Below, piece after piece: positions 1 to 7,541 of a DNA stretch of 64,000 nucleotides; the first letter of the stretch is position 1; the number at the start of each line of letters is the position of its first letter. The notes under the pieces were generated by a model. It saw only the letters and a list, made by a program, of their open reading frames with translations, was not told where the DNA came from and made no database searches. Source of the DNA: Chitinophagaceae bacterium (lineage in GTDB: Bacteria > Bacteroidota > Bacteroidia > Chitinophagales > Chitinophagaceae); NCBI GenBank assembly GCA_016721085.1, contig JADKJI010000002.1, positions 1 to 64,000 of the forward strand, read 5' to 3'. The position numbers were made by a program, and so were the translations under genes.

Positions 1-1437
1 TCAACATCCCAACATATACGTTTATCAGAACTAAATGCCCTTATTGAGGACACCATCCGTAAGAATTTCCAGGACCGCAGCTTTTGGATTGTTGCCGATA
101 TCACCAATCATAGCTTTAAAGAAAGAAGCAGCTACCACTACTTCGATCTGGTTGAAAAAGACCCCGCCGGAACAGAAATGATCGCCAAAGTAGCCGGTAA
201 GGCCTGGGGCAATGGGTCATTACGTATAAAAGCATTCGAAGCCGCCACTGGACAGCAATTCACAAATAATATAAACGTGCTGGTGAATGTGAAAGTGGTC
301 TTCCATAAAGTATATGGACTTTCACTCGAAGTGGTGGATATTGATAGCAATTTCACTCTCGGATTACTCGAGAAACGTCGTCGCGAAACGCTTGAACGAC
401 TGGTAAATGAAAATGAAGGAGTGATAGAAAAGATCGGGGAACAATATATCACCCGTAACAGCAAGCTTCCATTACCATCAGTGATAAAGAAAATTGCGGT
501 GGTATCGTCAAAAACATCTGCAGGTAATGAAGACTTTAAACATAGCTTAGTAAACAATCCCTACGGCTATCTTTTTGAGATCGATGACTATCATACAACT
601 GTTCAGAATGAAGCTTATGCCCAGGAATTCCTGAATACTCTTATTGGTGTTTTTCATTCCAATATACCCTACGATGTGGTGGTGATTAACAGAGGAGGTG
701 GCGCTCAAACCGATTTCCTGATTTTTGATAACTATAATATAGGAAGAGCTATTGCCAGATTCCCTATTCCAGTAATTACAGGTATCGGTCACCAGAAAAA
801 TGAAACCATTGCCGACCTGATGGCACATACAGCAACTAAAACTCCAACTAAAGCTGCAGAATTTATCATTGCCCATAATAAGAAGTTTGAGGATATGATT
901 TTGTTGTTCCAAAAAAGAATCATCATCAAGTCGCAGCAATTACTTGCTTCTAATACAGAACGAATTCATCAACTAAATACCATACTTACAAACCGTTCAC
1001 GTACCTATCTCATAAATAAGAGGGATATCATTTCAAATTATAATTCAGCACTCATTCATAAGACGAGAGAGATATTATACACTCAACACACCTTATTGCA
1101 ACAAGCTGGATCAAAACTGACTCATATCCCGAAAGTGATGTTCTACCAACGCAGTAAAGACCTTGAAAGTAAAGTGGAGATATTAAAATCGTACACCACT
1201 AACCTTTTAAAAAATCAAAAGGGGTATCTTGGGCATTATATATCACTGATGCAGCTGATGGCACCCGATAACATATTGAAGAAAGGATTCGCTATCATAA
1301 AACATAAAGGCAGTATTGTATCATCTGGCCGTAAACTAGAAAAAGGCGATGAAATTGAAGTGGTGATGGAGAAGGAAATAATCAATGCAGCAGTAACAAC
1401 AAAAAAAGAGAATGATGGAAAAAGCTTTAACCTATGA
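1..1437 (+). CDS. xseA: Exodeoxyribonuclease VII large subunit (5' end outside window)
   Basis: Catalytic subunit of exonuclease VII, which degrades single-stranded DNA to oligonucleotides in the cytoplasm. The reading frame is already open at base 1, so the start lies upstream; 478 residues are visible. The first 60 residues carry the OB-fold DNA-binding domain (RLSELNALIEDTIRKNF, then FWIVADITNHSF). The catalytic domain shows VVINRGGGAQTDFLIF and the family signature GIGHQKNETIADLMAH, followed by TPTKAAEF, and a long coiled-coil region precedes the C-terminal KGFAII segment. Its end overlaps xseB, as expected for a translationally coupled pair. An ATG at 178 would remove the OB fold and is not the start. 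Confidence 0.95.
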   Translation, partial: STSQHIRLSELNALIEDTIRKNFQDRSFWIVADITNHSFKERSSYHYFDLVEKDPAGTEMIAKVAGKAWGNGSLRIKAFEAATGQQFTNNINVLVNVKVVFHKVYGLSLEVVDIDSNFTLGLLEKRRRETLERLVNENEGVIEKIGEQYITRNSKLPLPSVIKKIAVVSSKTSAGNEDFKHSLVNNPYGYLFEIDDYHTTVQNEAYAQEFLNTLIGVFHSNIPYDVVVINRGGGAQTDFLIFDNYNIGRAIARFPIPVITGIGHQKNETIADLMAHTATKTPTKAAEFIIAHNKKFEDMILLFQKRIIIKSQQLLASNTERIHQLNTILTNRSRTYLINKRDIISNYNSALIHKTREILYTQHTLLQQAGSKLTHIPKVMFYQRSKDLESKVEILKSYTTNLLKNQKGYLGHYISLMQLMAPDNILKKGFAIIKHKGSIVSSGRKLEKGDEIEVVMEKEIINAAVTTKKENDGKSFNL

Positions 1438-1630
1438 GGCAGCCTATAAAGAGCTCGCCCAAATTGCAAAAGATATAGAGAACGAAGCCGTAACAGTAGA
1501 TGTGTTAGCGGAGAAAGTGAAAAGGGCTTCAGAGTTAATAACCTTGTGTCAATCTAAATTACGTGCCACCGAAACGGAGGTGAATAAGATTATTGCGCAG
1601 ATGGAACAGGGGGGAGAAGCTAAACGATAG
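1412..1630 (+). CDS. xseB: Exodeoxyribonuclease VII small subunit
   Basis: Small subunit of exonuclease VII, which binds the long coiled coil of XseA in multiple copies. The 72-residue product has the family's usual length and the two-helix pattern TYEAAYKELAQIAKDIE, then KVKRASELITLCQSKL. Two ATG codons lie in tandem at 1412 and 1415, and either could be used. It overlaps the end of xseA by 26 nt, which supports both identity and co-translation. A long perfect hairpin follows about 90 nt downstream. Confidence 0.92.
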   Translation: MMEKALTYEAAYKELAQIAKDIENEAVTVDVLAEKVKRASELITLCQSKLRATETEVNKIIAQMEQGGEAKR

Positions 1631-1700
1631 CTGTTATGTTCAATAGGTTCAATAAGTTCCATAGGGCTGACGAATAGTTGGCCTTTTTTAATTTTGGCAA

Positions 1701-1817
1701 TTTTTACCGCAGAGACGCAGAGGCGGATCAATTAGAGTTCCGAACTTTCAAAAAGTTCGGAACTCTAATTGATCCGCCTCAAGCATTCCCTGCGTCTTCG
1801 CGTCTCTGCGGTAAAAA
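1701..1817. repeat. Nested inverted repeat, 'GCAGAGACGCAG' family copy 1
   Basis: Outer arms read TTTTTACCGCAGAGACGCAG on the left and its near complement ending CTCTGCGGTAAAAAA on the right. Nested inside is a perfect 28-bp inverted repeat (1721-1748 and 1752-1779) around a 3-nt loop. It lies between the convergent xseB and acyltransferase genes and may end transcription of both. Related palindromes occur at 27.9, 29.8, 33.8 and 52.2 kb. Confidence 0.85.
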
Positions 1818-1820
1818 AAC

Positions 1821-2936
1821 TCAAACTCTCAAAAACACCTTCTTCTTATACATAAAATAAAGGAACACCCACTTTACCAGCACATAACAAACCGCCATTA
1901 TCACAGCATTGAATGGATCGCCGGCTAATTGTCCCAGCCATTTGAAAAAGGCATTGGTAGTATATCCCCAATCAATAAAATGGCCCGACATATATATCAG
2001 TATCGAGTTCATACCGATTACTTTGAAGAAGAAAGCCCATTTCTGATAGCCTAATACATCGATGATATAATAGAAAATGGAAAGAAGTATCAGACTATAG
2101 CCTCCGGCATTCAATACAAAGGAGCTGGTCCAAAGATTTTTATTGATTGGGAAGTCTAGTTCCCAAAGATGGGCAAAGGCAACAAATGCTATACCTATGA
2201 TACCCATTCTCAATGCTTTTTTTGCAGGAGCTATTCCTTCTCTCTTCAAAAAGTTACCAGTTAATATTCCTAATAAGCCCGTGCTGATTGCAGGAACAGT
2301 AGAAAGCAATCCTTCCGGATCATGGATATCGAGATACAGTTTTCCTGGAAGAAATAATCTGTCGAAATAGGATACGATATTTCCTTCCATGGTCAGATCT
2401 CCAGCTGGAAATCCTGGTGCGGAAGTGAATTTCATCAGAAGCCAGTAGCCGATTAGAATAGCACCGAACCATATCAATTGTCCCAGTTCTTTGGTATAGA
2501 TATAAATGATATTGGCAAACATATAAGCCAGACCAATTCTTCCCAGCACACTTCCGAAACGTATTTCAGCAATTGGTTTTATCTCCAGTCCGTTGTTGGC
2601 AATGATACCCAGCAGCACCAATATCAATCCTCTTTTTATGACACGCCAAAGCAGTTGTTGTTTTGATTTTCCTTTTTCAATATCACGTCCCACAGAGAAA
2701 GGAGTTGCCACTCCAGCCATAAACAAGAACAAGGGGAATATTAGATCGTAGAAGTGAAATCCATTCCAGGCGGGGTGCGTCAGTTCTTCCGCTATTGTTC
2801 CGAGGAAGGAATTACCAGTAGCCTTATATAAGGTATGAAAGATTTCCTCAGCTCCCATAATCCAGAACATATCAAAACCTCTCAGCGCATCAAGGGAATA
2901 GAGTCGTTGGTTGCTGTTAGCAGTTGCAGTAGCCAT
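1821..2936 (-). CDS. DUF5009 / heparan-alpha-glucosaminide N-acetyltransferase-like membrane protein
   Basis: Multipass inner-membrane protein of 371 residues. Its N-terminus RLYSLDALRGFDMFWIMGAEE and the segment HPAWNGFHFYDLIFPLFLFMAGVATPFS are typical of the NagX/DUF5009 branch of acyltransferase-like proteins, which are thought to move acetyl groups across the membrane onto sugars. About ten hydrophobic segments follow. The ATG at 2936 (MATATANSNQ) is preferred over one 40 codons upstream, because the extra residues are not hydrophobic and fall in repeat-like sequence. The substrate is unknown. A distant relative is encoded at 19.2 kb. Confidence 0.85.
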   Translation of the reverse strand: MATATANSNQRLYSLDALRGFDMFWIMGAEEIFHTLYKATGNSFLGTIAEELTHPAWNGFHFYDLIFPLFLFMAGVATPFSVGRDIEKGKSKQQLLWRVIKRGLILVLLGIIANNGLEIKPIAEIRFGSVLGRIGLAYMFANIIYIYTKELGQLIWFGAILIGYWLLMKFTSAPGFPAGDLTMEGNIVSYFDRLFLPGKLYLDIHDPEGLLSTVPAISTGLLGILTGNFLKREGIAPAKKALRMGIIGIAFVAFAHLWELDFPINKNLWTSSFVLNAGGYSLILLSIFYYIIDVLGYQKWAFFFKVIGMNSILIYMSGHFIDWGYTTNAFFKWLGQLAGDPFNAVIMAVCYVLVKWVFLYFMYKKKVFLRV

Positions 2937-3061
2937 TAGTGTTGGTTTGGTGTTGACGCGGGAATAAAGATAGGGAAGAAGTTGTACGTGATAAGTTATA
3001 CGTTGTAAGTTTGAGTCCGTACTGTAAGAGTCTTGAAAACTAATCAAAATCCGCAACCAAC

Positions 3062-3321
3062 AAACCTATTCCCGCTTTTCCGTTTCACCGGCAACTGTAT
3101 TCAAACCCAGTTAAACAGCCGAACACATAGGCACATAGGTTCACATAGAGAAGTCCTTTTTATAAGGATTGATAGAATACATATGCCTGGTGAAAGAGAG
3201 GTTGTATAATATGATGATTTCACTAAAAAAATGAGAAAACCCTCAGGAGATGTCATCTCCCGAGATGACATCTCGGAGGTTGACATCCTGAAAATAAAAC
3301 CTTCCCGCCTTCCCGGTTATC
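3062..3321 (+). repeat. Composite dispersed intergenic repeat, copy C1
   Basis: A non-coding block of about 260 nt that matches 15985-16256 module by module and in the same order. The modules are a CCGTTTCACCGG..CAACTGTATTC block, a block with ACAGCCGAACACATAGGCAC, a variable spacer, a palindromic block of GATGTCATC/GATGACATC units (3244-3290), and an end block CTTCCCGCCTTCCCGGTTAT. It lies just downstream of the tRNA-Phe terminator. Confidence 0.75.
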
Positions 3322-3326
3322 ACCCC

Positions 3327-3358
3327 AAAAAAAAGGACCCACATCTCTGTGAGTCCTT
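3327..3358 (-). terminator. Rho-independent terminator of tRNA-Phe
   Basis: On the minus strand a hairpin with arms AAGGACTCACA and TGTGGGTCCTT (one G-T pair, GAGA loop) is followed by a run of eight T. It starts four bases after the tRNA 3' end, so it terminates the tRNA-Phe transcript. Confidence 0.85.
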
Positions 3359-3361
3359 CCG

Positions 3362-3434
3362 TGGTGTGGGGCGGGATCGAACCGCCGACACAAGGATTTT
3401 CAGTCCTTTGCTCTACCGACTGAGCTACCGCACC
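3362..3434 (-). tRNA. tRNA-Phe (anticodon GAA)
   Basis: Read on the minus strand the 73-nt sequence begins GGTGCGGTAGCTCAG, has anticodon stem-loop GGACTGAAAATCC with anticodon GAA, a TTCGATC T-loop, and a 3' end CCACACC plus discriminator A. CCA is not encoded. The acceptor stem holds six normal pairs and one C5-A68 mismatch. The arms and loops otherwise fit a functional tRNA. Confidence 0.95.
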
Positions 3435-3687
3435 ATCTATATACTTACTGCCTCTATCTTAATACTTTAGCAGGGGTGCAAAAATAAGGGAACATGGGGG
3501 AATTTGAAAATTTGATGATTTGAAAATTTGAAAATGATGGCCGATTGTTATTAGGTTATCTATTAATACTTTGGATTTCAATATATTATGAAGCTTTTTT
3601 TATTGAAAGAATATTATATAATCCCGCCTCATTCCTGTTCATCAATTGCTTTATTCCCTTTACTTTTATCACTCAAAGGTTGGATTC

Positions 3688-4206
3688 ATGAACGATTTCT
3701 TCGCGTATCTCGAAAAACTGGAACTGATTGCTTTTTTTGCCGGTTTCCCACTGATCTATTTCCTGGTAATGGCTTACAAAAGCCAGCTGCAATCGAGCAA
3801 ATACTCTTTCCTGAAACAAATACCCAACCATCTTAGCTTTGGTTATGCCCTTGCTGTTTTGCTTTATGTAGGAATGAAAGTCTATCAGCAAGTAAGCAAT
3901 CAGGATGGATTCCATTTCTCTAATCTGTTTATAGGAGATAATAGATATTATATTATCTGGGCTTATGCCGGATTGATTTTCTGGCTCCCTTTCCTGAAAT
4001 CAAAACCTATTCTGGTTTTACTTCATAGCCTCGTATTCTTCTTTATATTTCTCTTCTTTATTTATCTATATATAAATGGAGAGGCAGAAAAAGCAGTGGT
4101 TACTAATTCTACGCAACTATATTTTTATAGTATCCTTTTAAACTGCTTCACAGTTTTGTTTGCAACTACTTTGTTTTTGATTTTCTCCCGAAATAAAAAA
4201 TCCTAG
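3688..4206 (+). CDS. Hypothetical multipass membrane protein
   Basis: I do not recognise a family. The product of 172 residues has about five hydrophobic segments (for example LIAFFAGFPLIYFLVMAY, then YYIIWAYAGLIFWLPFL and LHSLVFFFIFLFFIYLYI) and ends in a basic tail SRNKKS. The start at 3688 (MNDFFAYLEKLEL) is preferred to an ATG 14 codons upstream because it resembles the short polar N-terminus of such proteins. It stands alone, with 480 nt of non-coding DNA on its 3' side. Confidence 0.65.
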   Translation: MNDFFAYLEKLELIAFFAGFPLIYFLVMAYKSQLQSSKYSFLKQIPNHLSFGYALAVLLYVGMKVYQQVSNQDGFHFSNLFIGDNRYYIIWAYAGLIFWLPFLKSKPILVLLHSLVFFFIFLFFIYLYINGEAEKAVVTNSTQLYFYSILLNCFTVLFATTLFLIFSRNKKS

Positions 4207-4675
4207 AAAGGAAAAATTCACTTCAACATCCATGCTCAAACACCGATGTTTAGCTATCGATATATGACCTGCGTCATAATCATTATCTCAATTTGTAATC
4301 GATTCCACCTGGTTCCTGTTGCTTTTATTGATTGACCGCAATCAAAAAAATGCGATTTCTTTTTCTGCATATCTGAAAAATATTCACCGGCCAGGAACCA
4401 GACTCCATTCTGAATATTGCTTATAACTTTTAGTAAATCAATCATTTAATACAGCACTTCAAATGCCTTCTTCGTTTTTGTAATTCAAATTTTTTGATTG
4501 ATCGGGTAATAGAAAATGGGAAAATTCGCCTCAAAAAAACCTGTCTGATTTAAATGATGTCTAAACTATGATTACTCTCATAGGAGCCTTTGACGGATGT
4601 CTATGTTTAAACGTTAACATGCTTTATACTTTTACATCAAGAAATCAATCTAATCTCTCACCTAATTCTTTTTTT
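4207..4675. other. Non-coding gap with several inverted repeats
   Basis: No convincing gene is present. Besides the palindrome listed separately at 4263-4278, the gap holds a 10-bp inverted repeat (CTGGTTCCTG at 4309-4318, CAGGAACCAG at 4392-4401) enclosing about 70 nt, and within it TTGATTGACCGCAATCAA. The arrangement could be a leader RNA structure or a small RNA for the downstream YceI cluster. I cannot assign it to a known RNA family. Confidence 0.35.
4263..4278. promoter_or_regulatory. CRP/FNR-family-like palindrome
   Basis: TATGACCTGCGTCATA is a perfect 6-4-6 palindrome with the TGAC-N4-GTCA core expected for CRP/FNR-family regulators such as HcpR. A near copy lies upstream of the universal stress protein gene at 59642-59655. 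It is about 400 nt upstream of the YceI-cytochrome-DUF5777 cluster, so its target is uncertain, and no good promoter is visible at the expected spacing. Confidence 0.4.
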
Positions 4676-5472
4676 ATGAAGGTTCTTGCAAATAAACTTT
4701 TTTTAGTCGTAGTACTACTCGTTTCTGTTTCTGCTTACATAACCAGTTGTACTAATAAGGACGTAGAAGTTCCTCCCCCAGCATCTAATGATTATGTATA
4801 TCCACGCGGTGTTGCCGTGTTGAAACCAGGTACAATGACAGTTGGAGATACCAGCATGTGGAAATTAGATAAAGCACACTCAAACGTAATGTGGTCTACT
4901 AACTATCTGGGAGCAGCAGGTTTGCTTACCGGTCGTTTTAACCAATTCGGTGTTCATGATGTGAATGCTGCTAAACAACTAGCTTATGCTGTAACAGGAC
5001 AACCATTAAAAGACAGCTCATGGGCTTTTGATGAAGCGCATCCTGAAAATTCTTACTTCAACGGATATGTTCAGATCAACCAGTCTAATACAGGAGAACC
5101 TGGACGTGATGGAGGTTGCTACTTATCTACTATGGGTACTACCGCCATTGTTGCAGGTACACAAAACCTTACTGAAGCAAATATTGCTCGTATAAAAACA
5201 ACTAAAATAGAATTTGACCCATATAGCGCCGACTATCTTGTTACCGCTAACCTTATTGGAAAGGACCAGGCGCAGCATTAGTTACACAATCTATAGTGGG
5301 TAAATTGAAATTCGTTCCACCTTCCGTTATTGGTGCAGGTACAGCTACAACATATAAAGTATTCGGGCTGCAATTTAAATTCCAATTTAACTGCAGAGAC
5401 TTTAGTGTAGCCAGCACAAACGTTGCCGATATCATCAACGTTGAATGTAACATGAACTTCAATAACAAATAA
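4676..5472 (+). pseudogene. YceI-like lipoprotein, frameshifted
   Basis: The frame starts at 4676 with a lipoprotein signal (hydrophobic LFLVVVLLVSVSAY, lipobox ITSC). The sequence WKLDKAHSNVMWSTNYLGAAGLLTGRFNQFGV matches the start of the YceI lipid-binding fold. The first frame stops at 5281. The rest of the fold (GAALVTQSIVGKLKFVPPSV to the end at 5472) continues in another frame. Restoring one C near 5262-5264 would join both parts as IGKDPGAALVTQ. It is followed after 23 nt by the cytochrome-like gene. The break could be a sequencing error or a real mutation. Confidence 0.75.
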
Positions 5473-5495
5473 TTACTGGTCCTAATAACTATAAG

Positions 5496-5882
5496 ATGAA
5501 AAAAATTACCATAAATATTGTTTTACTGTTAGCGGTCCTTATGACTGGTTTAACAGGATGTTATAAGGATATCATTTATCCAGAAACTGTAGCCGATCCA
5601 GATGGCCCTCCTTTGCCAGTAAGTTTCAAGACCGACATACAACCATATGTAGCCGAGAATTGTGCAAAAGCAGGTTGTCATGAAGTAGGTGGTCACAAGC
5701 CTTATATGTCTGCTGACATTTCTTATAACCAGATAGTAGGAGGTGGTTTTGTAAATGTACTGGTGCCAAAACAAAGCACTATCTATCAGATGATCAATGG
5801 TGAGATGAGGATTTATATTCCTTCAGCTGTGCAACGCCAGAAGATCTATGACTGGATCAGGAATGGAGCCCCTAATAATTAA
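5496..5882 (+). CDS. Cytochrome c-like lipoprotein with CX4CH motif
   Basis: A 128-residue exported lipoprotein: hydrophobic N-terminus then lipobox LTGC with the lipidated cysteine at 22. It carries C56-AKAG-C61-H62, a CX4CH variant of the haem c motif seen in many Bacteroidota periplasmic proteins, followed by a segment ending PSAVQRQKIYDWIRNGAPNN as in small cytochrome domains. It is likely a haem or redox protein on the periplasmic face, although covalent haem attachment through a CX4CH motif is not certain. It sits between a YceI-like gene and a DUF5777 gene, all co-directional with gaps of about 20 nt, so they probably form one operon. Confidence 0.75.
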   Translation: MKKITINIVLLLAVLMTGLTGCYKDIIYPETVADPDGPPLPVSFKTDIQPYVAENCAKAGCHEVGGHKPYMSADISYNQIVGGGFVNVLVPKQSTIYQMINGEMRIYIPSAVQRQKIYDWIRNGAPNN

Positions 5883-5901
5883 GAGACCTTAAACAAACCA
5901 A

Positions 5902-6876
5902 ATGAAACGTATTAACTACCTGATAAATAGACAAGCCATTCAAGCTCTCGCTGTAATCAGCTTATGCTTTAACAGCTTTGCAACAATGGCCCAAGACAGC
6001 ACTGCGGCTGCCCAGGAAGAAAAGCCTGCACCCGTTAAAGCAAAACCTGTTAAGAACACCTTCCAAAGCGTATGGATAATCGATAACCAATCAGTAATAG
6101 TTCCTGTAAAAGGATTATTTGAAATGGATATCCAGCACCGCTTCGGATCTGTAAAAGGTGGATATAAAGAATTCTGGGGATTCTTCTCCCCTTCAAATAT
6201 CCGTCTGGGAGCCAGTTATACTCCAATAAAGAGACTGAATATCGGTATCGGTATCACTAAACGTAATATCCTTTGGGATGCAAGTGCTAAATATGCCTTG
6301 ATTACCCAAACAACTACCGGATCAGTTCCTGTGAGTATATCATATTATGGAAATGCTGCTGTAGACACACGTAAAAATGTTGACAATAGCTTGTTCAAAT
6401 ATTTTACTCAACGATTCTCTTTCTTCAATCAGATTATCATTGCCCGTAAATTCAGCGAGAAGTTTTCACTGCAAGTGGCACCAAGCATATCTCACCAGAA
6501 CTCTGTTGAAGGATTTTATACCAAAAATGATAGTACTGGTAAAGAAACCTTCGCTAACATGAAGCATAATCACTTTGCTGTTGCTTTATCTGGAAGGTAT
6601 AAGATTACACAGAAAACATCTCTGATGTTTGATTATAACCAACCCATTACTAAACACAATACCCATAACCCTGCACCAAGTACGGCAGTAGGATTTGAGT
6701 TCTATACAAGTGGACATAGTTTCCAACTATTCTTCACAAACTATTACAACCTGAATCCACAGCAGAACAATATGTATAATACCTATGCTCCATTTAATTA
6801 TACAAAAGATGCAGCAGGTACAAAAGTGAAAGGTGGTCAGTTCCTGATAGGATTCAATATTACCCGTCTGTGGTAA
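5902..6876 (+). CDS. DUF5777 family outer-membrane beta-barrel protein
   Basis: The 324-residue product has a signal peptide ending near TMAQ (about residue 30). After a short proline/lysine-rich linker it shows FQSVWIIDNQSVIVPVKG and LFEMDIQHRFGSVKGGYKEF, a start I associate with DUF5777. Alternating aromatic strands run to a C-terminal aromatic residue (FNITRLW), as in outer-membrane barrels. It follows the cytochrome-like gene by 19 nt. In related genomes such barrels often accompany YceI and cytochrome lipoproteins, which suggests a shared envelope redox or transport role. Confidence 0.8.
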   Translation: MKRINYLINRQAIQALAVISLCFNSFATMAQDSTAAAQEEKPAPVKAKPVKNTFQSVWIIDNQSVIVPVKGLFEMDIQHRFGSVKGGYKEFWGFFSPSNIRLGASYTPIKRLNIGIGITKRNILWDASAKYALITQTTTGSVPVSISYYGNAAVDTRKNVDNSLFKYFTQRFSFFNQIIIARKFSEKFSLQVAPSISHQNSVEGFYTKNDSTGKETFANMKHNHFAVALSGRYKITQKTSLMFDYNQPITKHNTHNPAPSTAVGFEFYTSGHSFQLFFTNYYNLNPQQNNMYNTYAPFNYTKDAAGTKVKGGQFLIGFNITRLW

Positions 6877-6953
6877 ATGAAGCAGGAATCATCCAATATT
6901 ATTTTAATAAATTAATGGAATAGATTATTATAGAATTAGCAACGTATTCCATT

Positions 6954-7475
6954 ATGAATTCTTTTCGAGATTTAAGATTTGCCCAGTACTGGCCCTTCCT
7001 GCTTATCTTGGCGGGAATGGGCTACTGTGGTTGTATAGAACCTGCTGAAAAAGAAGAGAAGAAAGAAACAGAAAAGGCAGTTATTCAAACCATTAAAAAG
7101 CCTGGTTCAACATATCAGGATACACTATCACTTCAAGGTAGTGTTGTTGTTTTCTTCCATCCAGATTCACTGCAACGATTAAAGATAAAAGAGCTAAATA
7201 AGCCCCTTGTTTTTGAAAATCTGGAACACGATAATTTCTTTCAGATGCGTAATGCACGTAATACGCTCGCATCGCAATGGCCTAAATTGAAAATTGCAGA
7301 AACCAGTAAGGCCCGATATCTCAAATTCATCAAGAACGACAAGTCTGTAACTATTATCGATCTTGATAAAATAAATGATATCGGCGGTATACTTTTATTT
7401 AATGGAATAAAAGCACCCCAGCAAGTAGATATGATGAATATTGAAACAGAACTAAACTTCTATTTTAATCAATAG
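6954..7475 (+). CDS. Hypothetical lipoprotein
   Basis: I do not recognise the family. The 173-residue product has a hydrophobic N-terminus with a plausible lipobox (YCGC, cysteine 27) and then a charged Glu/Lys stretch. A soluble domain follows with SLQGSVVVFFHPDSLQRLKI and KSVTIIDLDKINDIGGILLFNG. It lies 77 nt downstream of the DUF5777 gene on the same strand and may be a loose part of that unit. Confidence 0.6.
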   Translation: MNSFRDLRFAQYWPFLLILAGMGYCGCIEPAEKEEKKETEKAVIQTIKKPGSTYQDTLSLQGSVVVFFHPDSLQRLKIKELNKPLVFENLEHDNFFQMRNARNTLASQWPKLKIAETSKARYLKFIKNDKSVTIIDLDKINDIGGILLFNGIKAPQQVDMMNIETELNFYFNQ

Positions 7476-7541
7476 GGTTCCCCCTCTGGAACTTATTAAA
7501 CATTTGGAACTCCTGGAACCCCAATAACCTCCCCTACTTTC

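Noticed and set aside
1821..3056. Longer start at 3056 for the DUF5009 protein
   Set aside because: The 40 extra residues lack conserved features and fall in low-complexity repeat DNA; the family begins near RLYSLDALRG.
4254..4445. A small minus-strand gene of 63 codons in the gap before the YceI cluster
   Set aside because: It has no family match and overlaps the inverted repeats, so a chance frame in structured DNA is more likely.
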